A stretch of 64,000 nt of DNA from Georgenia faecalis (GCF_003710105.1 NZ_CP033325.1:3100001-3164000), one strand, 5' to 3'; shown: positions 38,018 through 48,047, numbered from the stretch's first letter. Translations and numbers: made by a program. Notes: generated by a model not told the origin, from the sequence alone.

Positions 38018-38949
38018 TGGGCGGCGGCGCGGGCACGGAGGAGACGCTCGCCGAGATGCCACGCCTCGGGGCGCTGTACTCCCGGGCACTCGGCCGGTAC
38101 GCCTCGCTCGTCCTCGCCCGGCCGCCGCGGACCTCGGGGGCGTGGGCAGGGACCTACCGCGTCGACGGCGTCCGCGCCGACCCGGAGCAGCTCGCCGCCT
38201 ACCAGCGGCTGCTCGGCGAGCCCGGCACCGACGTCCTGCCCGCGGGGTACGTCCACGTGCTGGCGTTCCCGCTCGCCATGGCGGTCATGGTCCGGCCCGA
38301 CTTCCCGCTCCCGGTGCTCGGGCTCGTCCACGTGGGCAACCGCGTCGTCGTCCACCGCCCGGTGCGCCTCGACGAGGTGCTCACGGTCCGGGCGCACGCA
38401 GAGGGCCTGCGCGGCCACCGGGCGGGGACCCAGGTCGACCTCGTGGTCGAGGTCTCGGCCGGCACCGAGGTGGTGTGGCACGGGACGTCGACGTACCTCG
38501 CGAAGGGCCGCACCGTGCCCGGGGCGGATCCCGCCCCCTCGCCCCAGGCGGCCCCGGAGGACCGTGCCCCCGGCACGGGCGGACCTGGCACCGGCGCGCA
38601 CGTCACCACCGGCGTGTGGCGCCTGGGTCCCGACGTCGGCCGGGACTACGCCGAGGTCTCGGGCGACCGGAACCCCATCCACGTCTCCCGGGTCGGCGCA
38701 CGGCTCTTCGGCTTCCCCCGGCCGATCGCGCACGGCATGTACACGGCCGCGCGGGCCCTGGCGGCGGTCGGCGCCGCCCGCGGGGACGCCTTCGTGTGGG
38801 AGGTCGCCTTCGCCAAGCCGGTCCTGCTGCCGGGCACCGTCACGCTCTCGGTCGACCGTGACGGTGACGCCTACCACTACCGGGGCGCGAACCGCTCCGG
38901 CAAGGTCCATTTCACCGGGACCGTGACGCCCCGCGGGCGCGCAGGATAA
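38017..38949 (+). CDS. MaoC-like 3-hydroxyacyl-CoA/ACP dehydratase, HtdX-like
   Basis: The 310-residue double-hotdog protein keeps a clear hydratase-2 motif in its C-terminal half: YAEVSGDRNPIHVSRVGARLFGFPRP followed by IAHGM (about 212-242), including the catalytic Asp and His. The N-terminal half (GLVHVGNRVVVHRPV) is a degenerate hotdog. It should interconvert 3-hydroxyacyl and enoyl thioesters, completing the thiolase-reductase-dehydratase set. Gene order is the same as mycobacterial fadA2-fabG4-htdX. A 10-bp hairpin follows the TAA stop. Confidence 0.88.
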   Translation: MGGGAGTEETLAEMPRLGALYSRALGRYASLVLARPPRTSGAWAGTYRVDGVRADPEQLAAYQRLLGEPGTDVLPAGYVHVLAFPLAMAVMVRPDFPLPVLGLVHVGNRVVVHRPVRLDEVLTVRAHAEGLRGHRAGTQVDLVVEVSAGTEVVWHGTSTYLAKGRTVPGADPAPSPQAAPEDRAPGTGGPGTGAHVTTGVWRLGPDVGRDYAEVSGDRNPIHVSRVGARLFGFPRPIAHGMYTAARALAAVGAARGDAFVWEVAFAKPVLLPGTVTLSVDRDGDAYHYRGANRSGKVHFTGTVTPRGRAG

Positions 38950-38956
38950 CCGCCCC

Positions 38957-38985
38957 GCGTCGCCCGGCGCGCCGTCGGGCGACGC
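38957..38985 (+). terminator. Hairpin after the thiolase-FabG4-hydratase operon
   Basis: GCGTCGCCCG (38957-38966) pairs perfectly with CGGGCGACGC (38976-38985), loop 9 nt, beginning 8 nt after the stop. Confidence 0.6.
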
Positions 38986-39008
38986 CCGGGGACCCTCACC
39001 GGCCAATG

Positions 39009-39086
39009 TTGTCCACAGTTGCTGTACACAGGGTTGTGCACATACACACAGGGGCGCCATTCCCCCTGTGCACGAGCGGTGGACAA
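39009..39086. other. Cluster of DnaA-box-like 9-mers in a convergent gap
   Basis: TTGTCCACA (39009-39017) is an exact match to the high-GC actinobacterial DnaA box. TTGTGCACA (39034-39042) and, on the minus strand, TTGTCCACC (39078-39086) each differ by one base, and CTGTACACA (39022-39030) differs by two. The four sites lie in 78 bp of locally AT-richer DNA between the 3' ends of two convergent operons. dnaA and dnaN are absent, so it is unlikely to be the origin. A DnaA-titrating or DnaA-regulatory site is the best inference. Confidence 0.5.
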
Positions 39087-39125
39087 CCCCGGGCGGCGCC
39101 GGCGCCGCCGAGACGCGGCGCACGT

Positions 39126-39965
39126 TCAGCGGCGCGGGCGGAACCAGGACGCGCGCCGGGCGCCCAGCGCCCGGTGCCGGCCGCGCGCGGCGGCCGGGGC
39201 CGCGCCGGCGGTGGCCGGGTCGGGTGCGGCGGTGGCCGGGTCAGGTGCGGCGGCGGCCGGGTCAGGTGCGGCGGCGGCCGGGTCGGGTGCGGCGGCACCG
39301 GTCGACGCGTCGTCGGCCGGGCTGGCCGGGGCGTCACCGGCGTCGGGCCGTCCGCCGTCGCCGGCGTCGGCCACGTCCGGCGCCGTGTCCGCACCGGGGG
39401 TGCCGTCCGGGGCGTCGGGACGCTTGACGGCGGAGATCTCGAACTCCATGGTGACGCGCTCGGAGACGAGCACCCCGCCGGTGTCGAGCGGCACCTGCCA
39501 CTCCAGACCCCATGCGCGGCGGTCGACGCGTCGGGTCCCCTCGAAGCCGACCCGGAGCTCGCCGTCCGCGCCCCGCTCGACGCCCACCCGCTCGATGGGG
39601 ATGGCGACCTCGTGGGTGATGCCGCGGATGGTGAGGTCGCCGACGACCATGTACATCCGCTCCTCGGCCTCCTGGATCGTCGTGCTCGTGAAGACGATGT
39701 CCGGGTAGCGCTCGACGTCGAAGAAGTCGGCGCTGCGCAGGTGGGCGTCGCGCTGGGGGTGGCGGGTGTCCACGCTCGCGGCCCTGAGCCGCACGGTGAC
39801 GAACGACTTCGCCGGACCGTCGGGGTCGACGTGCATCCGGCCCTCGACGTCGTTGAAGGCGCCCCGCACCCGCGTCACCATGGCGTGCCGCGCGGAGAAC
39901 CCGAACCGCGAGTGCGCGGGGTCGAACACCCACTCCCCGGCGAGCTCCCCGTCCAACGCCCCCAT
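39126..39965 (-). CDS. YceI family protein with repetitive C-terminal tail
   Basis: Residues about 8-178 form a YceI-type lipocalin-like barrel (GEWVFDPAHSRFGFSARHAMVTRVRGAFNDVEG, STTIQEAEERMYMVVGDLTIRGITHEVAIPI). YceI proteins bind isoprenoid or other amphiphilic ligands. No signal peptide is present. The last ~100 residues are low-complexity Asp/Ala/Pro with four AAPDPA-type repeats and a basic end (GRHRALGARRASWFRPRR). The tail is not part of the family fold. The ATG has GAGGGG about 6 nt upstream. Confidence 0.85.
   Translation of the reverse strand: MGALDGELAGEWVFDPAHSRFGFSARHAMVTRVRGAFNDVEGRMHVDPDGPAKSFVTVRLRAASVDTRHPQRDAHLRSADFFDVERYPDIVFTSTTIQEAEERMYMVVGDLTIRGITHEVAIPIERVGVERGADGELRVGFEGTRRVDRRAWGLEWQVPLDTGGVLVSERVTMEFEISAVKRPDAPDGTPGADTAPDVADAGDGGRPDAGDAPASPADDASTGAAAPDPAAAAPDPAAAAPDPATAAPDPATAGAAPAAARGRHRALGARRASWFRPRR
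39210..39293. repeat. Four tandem 21-bp repeats in the YceI gene
   Basis: Units at 39210-39230, 39231-39251, 39252-39272 and 39273-39293 differ at only two positions. Because 21 is divisible by three, copy changes keep frame; each unit encodes seven residues of the form AAPDPAT or AAPDPAA. Confidence 0.9.
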
Positions 39966-40067
39966 GGTGTCCCCTCGCCGGCTCCTGCGCAGTGGAAGCG
40001 ATGCTACGGAACGCCACCCGTCCCCGGGAGCGTTATCGCCGCCGGTCCGGGCCGCGGGAGAACGGAC

Positions 40068-40784
40068 TCAGGCGGCGACGAGCGCGCCGAGCACCGACGT
40101 GAAGAGCGCGAGGCCGTCCGTGCCCGTGCGCGGCCCGCGGGGGCCGTCCGGGCCGAACCCGGCCTCGACCGCGTGCTCGGGGTGGGGCATGAGCCCGACG
40201 ACGTTGCCCCGCTCGTTGGTGATGCCGGCGATGCCGCGGGCCGAGCCGTTGGGGTCCGCGCCGAGGTACCGGAACACCACCCGGCCCTCCGCCTCGAGCG
40301 CGTCGAGCGTCGCGGCGTCCGCGACGTAGCCGCCCTCGCCGTTCTTCAGCGGGATCGTCACGGTCGCCCCCGCGGTGAGGTCGCGCGTCCACGCCGTGGT
40401 GGCGTTCTCGACCCGCAGGCGCTGGTCCCGGCACACGAAGCGCTGGCGCTCGTTCCGGATGAGGGCACCCGGCAGCAGGTGCGCCTCGCACAGCACCTGG
40501 AACCCGTTGCAGATGCCGAGGACCGGCAGGCCCTCGCGCGCGGCGCGGACCACCTCGGTCATCACCGGGGCGAACCGGGCGATGGCCCCGCAGCGCAGGT
40601 AGTCCCCGTAGGAGAAGCCCCCGGGCAGGACGACGGCGTCCACGCCCGCGAGGTCGGCGTCCCCGTGCCACAGGGTGACGGGCTCGGCCCCCGCGAGGCG
40701 GACGGCGCGGCGCGCGTCGCCGTCGTCGAGGGACCCCGGGAAGGTGACGACGCCGATCCGGGCGCCGGCGGACGAGGCGGTCAC
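40068..40784 (-). CDS. purQ: Phosphoribosylformylglycinamidine synthase subunit PurQ
   Basis: The 238-residue class I glutamine amidotransferase has nucleophile Cys in [10 protein letters not shown] (near 90) and the His/Glu pair in [28 protein letters not shown] forms the oxyanion region. It supplies ammonia to PurL. The GTG start at 40784 overlaps the purS stop (GTGA). Confidence 0.95.
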   Translation of the reverse strand: MTASSAGARIGVVTFPGSLDDGDARRAVRLAGAEPVTLWHGDADLAGVDAVVLPGGFSYGDYLRCGAIARFAPVMTEVVRAAREGLPVLGICNGFQVLCEAHLLPGALIRNERQRFVCRDQRLRVENATTAWTRDLTAGATVTIPLKNGEGGYVADAATLDALEAEGRVVFRYLGADPNGSARGIAGITNERGNVVGLMPHPEHAVEAGFGPDGPRGPRTGTDGLALFTSVLGALVAA

Positions 40785-41041
40785 GCGTCGACCTCCTCGA
40801 TCGTCGCGACGCGCACGACGTCCTCGATGACGGGGTTCGACAGGAGCGTCCGCGCGGCCTCGCGGGCGGCGTCGAGGTGCTCGGCCGTGACGGCGCCGTC
40901 CACCTCGAGCTCGAAGCGCTTGCCCTGCCGGACGCCGGTGAAGGTGGCGAACCCGAGCCGGGGCAGCGCCCCGGCGACGGCCTTGCCCTGCGGGTCGAGG
41001 ATCTCGGGCTTGGGCATGACCTCGACGACGATTCGTCCCAT
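40781..41041 (-). CDS. purS: Phosphoribosylformylglycinamidine synthase subunit PurS
   Basis: The 86-residue protein matches PurS, the small subunit that links PurL and Pur[38 protein letters not shown] and a C-terminal [18 protein letters not shown] lies 7 nt before the ATG. Length is normal. Confidence 0.95.
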   Translation of the reverse strand: MGRIVVEVMPKPEILDPQGKAVAGALPRLGFATFTGVRQGKRFELEVDGAVTAEHLDAAREAARTLLSNPVIEDVVRVATIEEVDA

Positions 41042-41075
41042 GGGTGCGCTCCTGGCGGTCGGCGGCCCGCCCATG

Positions 41076-41996
41076 CTAGCGGCCCGGCCGGGCCGTCCCC
41101 GCGGCGTTCCACGCGTCGGGCAGGGGCGCGCCGGTGAGGCGCGTGTAGGCCTCGGCGTACCGCTCGCGCGTGCGCTCCACGACGTCGGCGGGCAGCTCGG
41201 GCGGCGGGGCGTCGCCGTGGCGGTCCCAGCCGGACGCCGGCGAGGTGAGCCAGTCGCGCACGTACTGCTTGTCGAAGCTCGGCTGCGCGCGGCCCGGCTC
41301 CCAGTGCTCGGCCGGCCAGAACCGCGAGGAGTCGGGCGTGAGCACCTCGTCGCCGAGGACCACGTCGGGTCCGCCGGGGAGGGCGCCGAACTCGAGCTTG
41401 GTGTCCGCCAGGACGATGCCGCGCTCGGCGGCGAGGCCCGCGGCGCGCGCGTAGACGGCGAGGGTGAGGTCGCGCAGCTCGTCCGCGCGGGCCGCGCCGA
41501 TCTGCGCGGCGACCACCTCGAGGCTGACGTTCTCGTCGTGCTCGCCCACCTCCGCCTTCGTGGCCGGGGTGAAGATCGGCTCCGGCAGGCGGGAGCCGTC
41601 GTCGAGGCCGGGCGGCAGCGGCACGCCGCAGACGGACCCGCCGGCGCGGTACTCGGTGAGCCCGGAGCCGGTGAGGTAGCCGCGGGCCACGCACTCCACC
41701 GGGTACATCTCGAGCCGCCGGCACACCATGGCGCGCCCGGTCACGGCGTCGGGCACGTCGAGGGAGAGGACGTGGTGGGGGACGAGGTCGGCGAGCTGGT
41801 CGAACCACCACAGGCTCAGCGCCGTGAGGATGACGCCCTTGCCGGGGATCGGCGTGGGCAGCACGTGGTCGTAGGCGCTGATCCGGTCGGAGGCGACGAC
41901 GAGGACGGTGCCGCGGTCCCCGGAGGTGGGCACGTACAGGTCGCGTACCTTGCCGGAGTAGACGTGCGACCAGCCGTCGAGGACGGGGGCGGCCAT
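41076..41996 (-). CDS. purC: SAICAR synthetase
   Basis: The 306-residue enzyme condenses CAIR with aspartate using ATP. It shows YSGKVRDLY, SDRISAYDHVLPTPIPGKG, ECVARGYLTGSGLTEY, IFTPATKAEVGEHDEN and LADTKLEFG. The ATG overlaps the purD stop as TGATG. It is the longer-type PurC found in Actinobacteria. Confidence 0.96.
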   Translation of the reverse strand: MAAPVLDGWSHVYSGKVRDLYVPTSGDRGTVLVVASDRISAYDHVLPTPIPGKGVILTALSLWWFDQLADLVPHHVLSLDVPDAVTGRAMVCRRLEMYPVECVARGYLTGSGLTEYRAGGSVCGVPLPPGLDDGSRLPEPIFTPATKAEVGEHDENVSLEVVAAQIGAARADELRDLTLAVYARAAGLAAERGIVLADTKLEFGALPGGPDVVLGDEVLTPDSSRFWPAEHWEPGRAQPSFDKQYVRDWLTSPASGWDRHGDAPPPELPADVVERTRERYAEAYTRLTGAPLPDAWNAAGTARPGR

Positions 41997-43252
41997 CACA
42001 GGCCCGCCGCGATGTCGGTGCGGTGCTGGCCGCCCGGGAGGTCGATCGCGTCGACCCCCTCGTACGCGGCGGCGCGGGCCGCGGCGAGGTCCGGCCCGAC
42101 GCCCACCACCGACAGCACCCGGCCGCCCGCGCTGACGAGCTCCCCCGCCGGGCCGCGGGCCGTGCCCGCGTGCAGCACGTGGACGCCGGGCCGCGCGTCG
42201 GCGGCGTCGACGCCCGTGATGACGTCCCCGCGGCGCGGGTCGTCGGGGTAGCCCGCCGCGGCGAGGACGACCGTCACCGCCGCGTCCGCGGACCACCGGG
42301 GGGCGGGCGCGGTGCCGAGGGTGCCGGTGGCGGCGGCGTGGAGCAGCTCGGCCAGGGGCGAGGCGAGGCGGGCGAGGACCACCTGGGTCTCGGGGTCGCC
42401 GAAGCGGGCGTTGAACTCGATGACGCGCAGGCCGCGGCTGGTGAGCGCGAGCCCGCAGTAGAGGACGCCGACGAAGGGGGCACCCCGGTGGGCCATCTCC
42501 CGGACCACCGGGCGGGCGACCCGCTCGAGGACCTCCTCGACCAGGCCCTCCGGCGCCCACGGGAGCGGGGAGTACGCGCCCATGCCGCCGGTGTTGGGGC
42601 CGTCGTCGCCGTCGCGCAGGCGCTTGAAGTCCTGGGCGGGCGCGAGGGGCACCGCCTCGGTGCCGTCGCACAGGCAGAACAGGGACACCTCGGGGCCGTC
42701 GAGGTACTCCTCGACGACGACGGTTCCCGCTCCCCCGCGCGTGAGGCAGGCCTCGGCGTGGGCGAGGGCCTGGTCCCGGTCGTCCGTGACGACGACCCCC
42801 TTGCCGGCGGCGAGCCCGTCGTCCTTGACGACGTAGGGCGCCCCGAACGCGTCGAGCGCGGCGGCGACCTCCGCGGCGCTCGTGCACACCCGGGCGAGGG
42901 CCGTGGGGACCTCGGCGGCGGCCATGACCTCCTTGGCGAAGGCCTTGGACCCCTCGAGGTGCGCGGCGGCGGCGTCCGGCCCGAAGCAGGCGATGCCCGC
43001 GGCCCGGACGGCGTCCGCGACGCCCGCGACGAGCGGCGCCTCGGGTCCGACGACGACGAGGTCGGAGCCCAGCTCCCGCGCGAGGGCGACCACCGCGTCC
43101 GGGTCGAGCGGGTCCACCTCGCGGTTGCGCGCCAGCTCGGCGGTACCGGGGTTTCCGGGGGCGACGACGAGGTCCGTCGTCGCGGGGTCACGGTCCAGGG
43201 CGCGGGCCAGGGCGTGCTCGCGCGCGCCGGAGCCGATCACGAGGATCCTCAC
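41996..43252 (-). CDS. purD: Phosphoribosylamine-glycine ligase (GAR synthetase)
   Basis: The 418-residue ATP-grasp enzyme catalyses step 2 of purine synthesis. Markers are [57 protein letters not shown] and [13 protein letters not shown]. The start is GTG at 43250-43252. TAGGCT (43261-43266) lies 8 nt upstream, so the purD-purC message may be leaderless. Confidence 0.96.
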   Translation of the reverse strand: MRILVIGSGAREHALARALDRDPATTDLVVAPGNPGTAELARNREVDPLDPDAVVALARELGSDLVVVGPEAPLVAGVADAVRAAGIACFGPDAAAAHLEGSKAFAKEVMAAAEVPTALARVCTSAAEVAAALDAFGAPYVVKDDGLAAGKGVVVTDDRDQALAHAEACLTRGGAGTVVVEEYLDGPEVSLFCLCDGTEAVPLAPAQDFKRLRDGDDGPNTGGMGAYSPLPWAPEGLVEEVLERVARPVVREMAHRGAPFVGVLYCGLALTSRGLRVIEFNARFGDPETQVVLARLASPLAELLHAAATGTLGTAPAPRWSADAAVTVVLAAAGYPDDPRRGDVITGVDAADARPGVHVLHAGTARGPAGELVSAGGRVLSVVGVGPDLAAARAAAYEGVDAIDLPGGQHRTDIAAGL

Positions 43253-43382
43253 GGTCCGCGAGCCTACTGCGCGCGGCCCCGTGCCCGGACCGCGTGCCCG
43301 CCGCGGCAGCTATTCACCGGACAAATACAGACGGGTGCCGATGAAAGCGCGCAGGAGCGCAGCGCCGGACCCACCGTCCCGA

Positions 43383-43388
43383 TAGTGT
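43383..43388 (+). promoter_or_regulatory. -10 box of the LppM-like gene
   Basis: TAGTGT ends 7 nt before the ATG at 43396, which has no ribosome site; this is the leaderless arrangement and decides the start against an in-frame GTG at 43387. Confidence 0.5.
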
Positions 43389-43395
43389 GCGGCGC

Positions 43396-44505
43396 ATGAA
43401 CCCCGCCCGGCCACGCGCCCCACGCCGTCTCACCGCCCTCGTCCTGCTCCCGTTGCTGCTCCTGCTCGGGGGGTGTTTCCGGATGGACCTCGGTATTCAG
43501 ATCAATGCTGACGACACCGCTGACATCACCATGGAGGTCGGCGACCTCACCGGGATGATGACGGCGGACGACCTCGACTGCACCGACCTCGAGTCGGAGC
43601 TGGCGGACGCGCCCGAGGACGTCGAGTTCACCGTCGAGCAGACCGAGGAGGACGGCAACATCGGGTGCCGCCTCGTCGCGTCCGGCGCCCCGCTCGACGA
43701 GATGAGCGGCGAGGGCATGTCGATCACGCGCGAGGACGACCTCTTCGTCTTCTCCTTCGACGGCGACGACACCGCTGGCGACGTCGGCGAGATGCCCGCG
43801 GGCATGGAGCCCGAGATCTCCATCGCGGTGACGTTCCCCGGGCCTGTCGTCGACGACGGCGGTGGCGAGGTCGACGGCAACACCGTCACGTGGACCGGCA
43901 TGGAGGCGCTGTCCGGTGGGGTCACCGCCTCCGGCGAGGCCGAGGGGAGCGGCGCGTCCGCGGCCGCCGGGTCGCCGGTCCTGTGGATCGTGCTGGCCGT
44001 CGTGCTCCTGCTCGTCATCGCCGCGGTGATCTTCTTCCTCACCCGCCGCAAGAAGAGCGCCGGCACCGAGGGCCCCGAGGGCTACACGCCCGGGGTCCCC
44101 GGCGCGTACGCCGCCGGCTACGCCAACCAGGGCTACCCGGCACCCGACGGGTCGGCCGGTGGCTACCCCGCTCCGGGCGGGTCCGCCGGAAGCTACCCCG
44201 CCCCGCAGGGCGGCGCCCCCCAGGGGTACGCCCCCCAGGGCTCCGCACCCCAGGGCTACCCCGCGCCGGCGCCGCAGCACACCGCCGACGAGCAGGCCGG
44301 CATGGACGCCCACCCCGCCCAGGGCGGCCCCGCGAGCCCTCCCCCGGCGAGCCAGTTCCCGCCGCCGCCGGTCCCGACGGCCGAGTTCCCGCCGCCGCCC
44401 GCCGCGGGCAGCCCGGTCCCGCCGCCGCCCGCCCCGGGCAGCCAGTTCCCGCCGCCGGCCGGTGGGAGCACCCTGGGTGAGGAGCCCCGCACCGACGGGC
44501 GCTGA
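43396..44505 (+). CDS. LppM-like lipoprotein with Pro/Gly-rich cytoplasmic tail
   Basis: The 369-residue protein has a lipoprotein signal: basic start, LTALVLLPLLLLLGGC with the lipidated Cys27. Residues about 28-180 are an LppM-type domain (FRMDLGIQINADDTADITMEV ... VTFPGPVVDDGG). A membrane helix follows at about 193-217 (SPVLWIVLAVVLLLVIAAVIFFL), then RRKK and a long Gly/Tyr/Pro/Ala/Gln-rich tail with GYPAP and PQG repeats ending in PPPP-rich blocks. LppM of Mycobacterium affects cell-envelope and host interaction. The tail may bind partners, but that is inference. Confidence 0.82.
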   Translation: MNPARPRAPRRLTALVLLPLLLLLGGCFRMDLGIQINADDTADITMEVGDLTGMMTADDLDCTDLESELADAPEDVEFTVEQTEEDGNIGCRLVASGAPLDEMSGEGMSITREDDLFVFSFDGDDTAGDVGEMPAGMEPEISIAVTFPGPVVDDGGGEVDGNTVTWTGMEALSGGVTASGEAEGSGASAAAGSPVLWIVLAVVLLLVIAAVIFFLTRRKKSAGTEGPEGYTPGVPGAYAAGYANQGYPAPDGSAGGYPAPGGSAGSYPAPQGGAPQGYAPQGSAPQGYPAPAPQHTADEQAGMDAHPAQGGPASPPPASQFPPPPVPTAEFPPPPAAGSPVPPPPAPGSQFPPPAGGSTLGEEPRTDGR

Positions 44506-44514
44506 CGATGCACC

Positions 44515-44548
44515 ACGGCCCCCCTCCGCAGCAGCGGAGGGGGGCCGT
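44515..44548. terminator. Bidirectional terminator between LppM-like gene and dehydrogenase
   Basis: Perfect 15-bp stem, ACGGCCCCCCTCCGC (44515-44529) and complement (44534-44548), with loop AGCA. It sits centrally between two convergent stops. Confidence 0.75.
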
Positions 44549-44566
44549 CGTCTGTGCAGGGAGCTC

Positions 44567-45619
44567 CTACATGTGCACGAGGATCTTCACCGAGTGCTCC
44601 TTGTCGTTGACGAGCGTGCGGTAGCCCTGCTCGACGATGTCGTCCGCCGCGATCCGGCCCGTGATGAGCGGCGCGACGTCCACCTTGCCCTCCTGGACCA
44701 GGCGGATGGCGTACTCGTGGTCGCCGGCGTAGCCGATGGCCCCGCGGACGTCGAGCTCCTTCATGAGGACCTGGGCGATGTTGATCTCCGGCGGCCCGGA
44801 GAACAGGGCCACCACCTGGAGGACACCACCGGGCTTGAGCACGTCGAGGAGCACGTTGAGGACGGCGGGCACGCCGGCGCACTCGTACGCCACGGCCGCC
44901 CCCTCCCCGCCGCTCAGCTCGGCGACCTTCGCCACGAGGTCCTCGCTGCCGGGGTCGACGACGTGGTCCGCGACGCTCGCGGCGCGCTCGCGGCGTGCCG
45001 CGCTCGGCTCGGAGACGACGACCGTGGCACCGGTGGCCTTGAGCACCGCCGCGGTGAGCAGGCCGATCGGTCCGGCCCCACCGACGACGGCGAGGTCACC
45101 GGTCGTGGCGCCGCTGAGCCGGACGGCGTGCACGGCGACGGCGAGCGGCTCGATGAGGGCGGCCTGGTCGAGGGGCATGTCACCGACGGGGTGCACGAAG
45201 CGGCGCTCGACGACGATGTGCTCCGACAGGCCCCCGCCCCGCCCGGAGATGCCGATGAAGCCCATCTTCACGCAGAGGTTGTAGCGGCCCTCCTGGCACG
45301 GCCCGCACTCGCCGCAGACCATGAGCGGCTCGACGACCACGTGGTCGCCCACCGCCAGGTCGTCGACGCCCTCGCCGAGCTCCTCGACGACGCCGGAGAA
45401 CTCGTGGCCGAGGGTCACCGGGAGGGTCTCGCCGGAGATCGGGTGCGGCTGGTCGGTCGAGGGCGCGGGCGGCAGCGGCCCGTCGAGGTAGAGGTGGAGG
45501 TCCGAGCCGCAGATGCCCGTCCAGGCCGGCGCGATGCGCACCGTGCCGGGGACCAGCTCCTGCTCCGGGACGTCCTCGATCCGGAGGTCTTCCTTGCCGT
45601 AGTAGCGCACGGCCTTCAT
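44567..45619 (-). CDS. Zinc alcohol dehydrogenase, 2,3-butanediol dehydrogenase type
   Basis: The 350-residue medium-chain dehydrogenase keeps the catalytic zinc set (GICGSDLH, GHEFSGVVEELGEGV), the structural zinc cysteines (CGECGPCQEGRYNLC) and the Rossmann motif VGGAGPIGLL. The start MKAVRYYGKEDLRIEDVPE is characteristic of 2,3-butanediol/acetoin dehydrogenases. It would oxidise a secondary alcohol with NAD. No acetoin genes adjoin, so the physiological substrate is uncertain. It stands between purA and the LppM-like gene, interrupting the purine cluster. Confidence 0.88.
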   Translation of the reverse strand: MKAVRYYGKEDLRIEDVPEQELVPGTVRIAPAWTGICGSDLHLYLDGPLPPAPSTDQPHPISGETLPVTLGHEFSGVVEELGEGVDDLAVGDHVVVEPLMVCGECGPCQEGRYNLCVKMGFIGISGRGGGLSEHIVVERRFVHPVGDMPLDQAALIEPLAVAVHAVRLSGATTGDLAVVGGAGPIGLLTAAVLKATGATVVVSEPSAARRERAASVADHVVDPGSEDLVAKVAELSGGEGAAVAYECAGVPAVLNVLLDVLKPGGVLQVVALFSGPPEINIAQVLMKELDVRGAIGYAGDHEYAIRLVQEGKVDVAPLITGRIAADDIVEQGYRTLVNDKEHSVKILVHM

Positions 45620-45663
45620 GGTGGTTCCCCTTCGACGTCGGTCCTTCGACCGTAGGCCGACGT

Positions 45664-45702
45664 CTGCGCCGCCGCTCGGTAGGTCACCGGACGGCGGCGC
45701 AG
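45664..45702 (-). terminator. Hairpin after purA
   Basis: CTGCGCCGCCG (45664-45674) pairs with CGGCGGCGCAG (45692-45702), loop 17 nt, ending 18 nt past the purA stop on the minus strand. Confidence 0.5.
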
Positions 45703-45719
45703 GCCACCACAGCTGTCGC

Positions 45720-47006
<1,287 letters not shown>

Positions 47007-47053
47007 GTCGCGTCCCTTCGCTGCGTACGGGGCCGGACGGCTCCCGCGCCAGG

Positions 47054-47467
47054 TTACCCGAGCAGCCGGCCGGCCTCGGGATCGGCGTCGCGGGCGAAGT
47101 CGGCGCAGCGCGTCGCCTCGGCGTCCTCGCCGATGGCGGCGGCCGCCTGCCCGAGGGTGAGCAGGGCGATGAGGAAGCCCTGGTTGGGCACGTGGGAGGC
47201 GGGGATCGGCCCCTGGCCACGCCAGCCGGCGCGACGCAGGTGGTCCAGGCCGCGGTGGTAGCCGGTGCGGGCGTAGGCGTACGCGGCGACGGGGTCGCCG
47301 GCGGCCAGCTCCCGCTGGGCGAGCAGCGCCCAGGGCAGGCTCACCGCGGGGTGGGCGGCGGCGGCCTCGCGGGGGTCCGTGCCCGCCTCGAGCTCCGCGC
47401 GGACGGCGGCGTCCTCCTCCGCGGGCAGGAGGGTGGGGGCGGGCTGGGGCAGGAGGTTCTCGGGCAT
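47054..47467 (-). CDS. DUF3151 family protein
   Basis: The 137-residue protein fits DUF3151, an actinobacterial family usually next to purA and fructose-bisphosphate aldolase: [71 protein letters not shown]. The helical pattern recalls tetratricopeptide-like packing, but no function is known. It is 47 nt upstream of purA and probably in its operon. Confidence 0.88.
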   Translation of the reverse strand: MPENLLPQPAPTLLPAEEDAAVRAELEAGTDPREAAAAHPAVSLPWALLAQRELAAGDPVAAYAYARTGYHRGLDHLRRAGWRGQGPIPASHVPNQGFLIALLTLGQAAAAIGEDAEATRCADFARDADPEAGRLLG

Positions 47468-47562
47468 GGCGACGATCCTCCCACCCGGTGACGCGCCGCA
47501 CGATCACGGGCCGGTGCCGCCCCTCGGGCGGGACGGGAAGTGCACATCGGCACCGGCGGCGT

Positions 47563-47586
47563 TAGCCTCGATGCGGAGCCAGGAGG
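47563..47586 (+). promoter_or_regulatory. -10 box and ribosome site of the first STAS gene
   Basis: TAGCCT (47563-47568) and AGGAGG (47581-47586), the latter 6 nt before ATG 47593. Confidence 0.45.
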
Positions 47587-47592
47587 ATATGA

Positions 47593-47949
47593 ATGATCGA
47601 GATCGCGACGTCCCCGACGACGACCACCGTGTCGATCGCGGGTGACCTCGACCTCGCCGAGCGCGGTCAGTTCCCCGAGATCGCCGCACGCGTGAGCGGG
47701 TTGCGCCGCCAGCTGCTGGTGGTCGACATGTGCCGCGTGACCTTCATGGACTCCACCGGCGCGGCCTTCCTCATCTCGCTCGCCGACGCCTCCGCCAAGC
47801 GCGGCGGCGCGACCGTCCTGCGCGGCTGCGACGAGCGCGACCTGTTCGTCCTGGAGATCTGCGGGGCGCTCGACTCCTTCCGGGTCGACCCCGAGCACCG
47901 CTGCGAGCCCGCGACGCCCCCGTCCGGCTTCCGCCGCGTCACCGCCTGA
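47593..47949 (+). CDS. STAS-domain anti-sigma factor antagonist-like protein
   Basis: The 118-residue single STAS domain has VVDMCRVTFMDSTGAAFLISLADASAKRGG, where the Ser of DSTG (near residue 54) is the expected phosphorylation site. In partner switching, the unphosphorylated protein captures an anti-sigma kinase and the phosphorylated form is reset by a PP2C phosphatase. Such a phosphatase, fused to a kinase-type domain, is encoded convergently next door. Confidence 0.87.
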   Translation: MIEIATSPTTTTVSIAGDLDLAERGQFPEIAARVSGLRRQLLVVDMCRVTFMDSTGAAFLISLADASAKRGGATVLRGCDERDLFVLEICGALDSFRVDPEHRCEPATPPSGFRRVTA

Positions 47950-48015
47950 CGCACCGCCCGGCGACGCGTCACTCGCACGATGCCTCGCCGAGGCCGCCCT
48001 TGCCCCGGCCGCCGT

Positions 48016-48032
48016 CGCCCGTTCGGCGGGCG
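48016..48032. terminator. Small hairpin between STAS and SpoIIE genes
   Basis: CGCCCG (48016-48021) and CGGGCG (48027-48032) with loop TTCGG, between convergent stops at 47949 and 48048. Confidence 0.35.
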
Positions 48033-48047
48033 TGCCTGGCGAGCGAG

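Noticed and set aside
39001-39090. Chromosomal origin of replication
   Set aside because: Despite the DnaA-like boxes there is no dnaA, dnaN, rpmH, recF or gyr gene nearby, the cluster is short, and there is no AT-rich unwinding element.
37729-39123. 464-codon minus-strand frame over the hydratase gene
   Set aside because: It is antisense to a protein with an intact hydratase motif, has shadow composition and crosses the operon terminator hairpin.
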